Below, one piece after another: positions 62,300 through 64,000 of a stretch of DNA of 64,000 nucleotides. Where the stretch lies: contig CM055095.1 of assembly GCA_029204225.1 (NCBI GenBank), positions 56,394,728-56,458,727 of the forward strand. Reading direction: 5' to 3'. The notes under the pieces were generated by a model, which was given only the letters and a program-made list of their open reading frames with translations, was not told the origin of the DNA and ran no database searches. How positions within the stretch are numbered: position 1 is the stretch's first letter; every line of letters starts with the position of its first letter. Source of the stretch: Diphasiastrum complanatum (taxonomy: Eukaryota > Streptophyta > Lycopodiopsida > Lycopodiales > Lycopodiaceae). Both the position numbers and the translations under genes were made by a program.

Positions 62300-64000
62300 A
62301 AGCCCTAGTGCATCAACAACTAGAACAGCATCTGATGTAGAGGAATCAACAAGTGCAGCAAGAGCACGAGCCTGATCCGCAAGTGATGGTGTGTGATAAA
62401 AGGCATCAATAGGCTCCCATGTGGCCTCCTCAATAGGACGACCATTCCACTGGACCAAAAACTAAATCTGTCGGCGGCATCGACTATGGTATAGACGAAC
62501 CTGTAATATAGTAGCAGGTAAAAATGGAAACAACTCGAGAGCAGTAGGAAGCTCAGCATCACAAGGAGCGTCATCCTCAATAGCAGCACGTAATAAACTG
62601 ACATGGAATACATCACAAGCTCGTGTGGAAGCAGGAAGCTGTAAGCGATATGTAACTGGACTAAGAACCTCCAAAATGCGATAAGGCCCATAATAACGTG
62701 GTGCAAGCTTCTCAGTAGAAGCATGGCCCTGGACAAAATGATGACGTGCAAACCGTAGGCGTAGATAAACCATATCTCCAAGCTGAAACTCAACATGGCG
62801 GCGGTGACGATCAACTGAGGTCTGATAATGCTGCTGAACATGCTGTAAATGAGAACTAGCCTGGGTAATAAGCTCTCGGGCACCTGATAGAAAGGATGCA
62901 AGTGTGACAGGTGTATCCTCAGGAGGGAGAGGAATGCCAGGTAAAAGAGGTGCGTAGCCATGAGATAATAAAAATGGTGAGACACCTGTGCTGGTACTAA
63001 CAGAGCTATTATAGCTATACTCTGCTAAACATAGATGTTGATCCCAATCCTTCCCAGAAGGAGTAACAAAATGGCGTAAATAATCCTCAAGGATCCTGTT
63101 AAGCGAAACCCATAAAAAGCTGTACATCCAAGATACGCATAAGCTCTGTCCAGAATATGGATATAAACTTACTATCCCGATCAGAAAGGATGGTACGAGG
63201 AAATTCATGCAGGCGGAAAATCTCTGATAGGAACAAACGTGCACGCTGCTCTGTTGTGATGGTACTGCAAAGTGGTATAAAATGTGCTTGTTTCGAGAAC
63301 CTGTCAACTACCACCATACATGAATCATGACCACGCTGGGTACGGGGAAGGCCAAGGATAAAGTCCATAGATATATCAATCCACTGACGATGAGGAATAG
63401 GCCAACTCTGGAGCAAACCAGCAGACTTAGCACGGAAGTACTTATTACAAAGACAGAAAGGACAGGTACAAATAAGTACAGCAAGCTCAGATCGAAGAGA
63501 GGGGCAATAGAAATGGTCTTTGAGGCGAGCATAAGACTTCTGAAAACCAAAGTGACCTCCAACAGGGGAGGAATAAGCATCCGACAACAATTGGAAACGG
63601 ATACCCAAGGAACTAGGAATACAAAGAGAATCATAACGATAAAGACGGTTGTCAACAATGGAGTAAACCTGATGAGGGGACGAAACAGGTGGGGCAGAAC
63701 TATAAACATCACGAAAATCAAAACATGTAAGGTATGCGGAAGGTAGATCATCAAACCATGTAGGAATAGTAGAAACGAGTGTATTCAACAAAGCTGGAAG
63801 ACAAGATAATGCATCAGCAGCAGTGTTAGCACGACCAGGACAATACAATATAGAAAAATTAAAAGACTGTAAAAACTGCAACCAACGAAACTGACGATCA
63901 CTAAGGTCACACTGAGAAAACAGATAACGTAAAGACTGGTGATCAGTAATAATGTCAAATGGAACTCGATAAAGATAAAGGCGCCACTTCTTAAGAGCAT
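62300..64000 (-). pseudogene. Ty3/gypsy chromovirus pol, 3' half, continues beyond window
   Basis: In minus-strand order: the end of RNase H (FNFSILYCPGRANTAADALS), integrase H2C2 zinc domain (VGGHFGFQKSYARLKDHFYC, TCPFC), core (DISMDFILGLP, ILSDRDSKF) and C-terminal domain (LAPRYYGPYRILEVLSPVTY, VFHVSLL). A chromodomain (FLVQWNGRPIEEATWEP, about 62455-62405) follows. A frameshift near 63105 and a TAG before the chromodomain break the frame, and the catalytic glutamate region is damaged at the shift. Same sense as CCDC61; RT lies beyond 64000. Confidence 0.9.

Overview
This window is nuclear DNA of a large-genome land plant. One host gene can be assembled with confidence. It is a minus-strand ortholog of the basal-body/centriole protein CCDC61 (Chlamydomonas VFL3), in twelve small exons from 60972 down to 9640; its N-terminal exon or exons lie beyond 64000. 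All exon junctions agree in phase, and about 1.19 kb of coding sequence is spread over about 51 kb. A flagellar basal-body gene in a plant genome this rich in transposons points to a lineage with swimming sperm (fern, lycophyte, bryophyte, cycad or Ginkgo). A fern-like genome fits best, but that is inference.

Almost everything else is mobile DNA, most of it inside the giant introns. Layout: 77-3010 decayed Ty3/gypsy chromovirus with a 3' LTR; 3110-3759 Ty1/copia integrase remnant; 4426-5145 diverged 21-bp minisatellite; 7100-8670 weak LTR-element relic with a tRNA-derived SINE; 9640 is the stop codon of CCDC61. Intron K-J (10209-18682) holds a LINE fragment, copia debris and two hAT MITEs with exact 8-bp target duplications. 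Intron I-H (19394-34212) holds a LINE fragment, a copia leader split by a complete 5.2-kb hAT transposon (22690-27878), a second copia (28832-about 33000) and a gypsy fragment. Intron H-G (34296-46505) holds LINE copies, a 0.7-kb non-autonomous hAT relative and an inverted LINE pair. Intron G-F (46587-58177) holds a non-autonomous LTR element and three LINE copies joined head to tail. The far end (61856-64000) is another chromovirus on the minus strand.

The most interesting system is one non-LTR retrotransposon (LINE) family present about nine times. Every well-defined 3' end runs into (TC)n, and four 5'-truncated copies begin directly after (TC)n, so these elements appear to insert into (TC)n microsatellites. 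In three places the next copy follows in the tail of the previous one. The ORF2 C-terminus of four copies carries a zinc-knuckle followed by two PCNA-binding-like (PIP) motifs around a basic linker. The 3' UTR keeps a small hairpin just before AATAAAGC(TC)n. No bacterial-type features, CRISPR arrays, rRNA genes or intact tRNA genes were seen.
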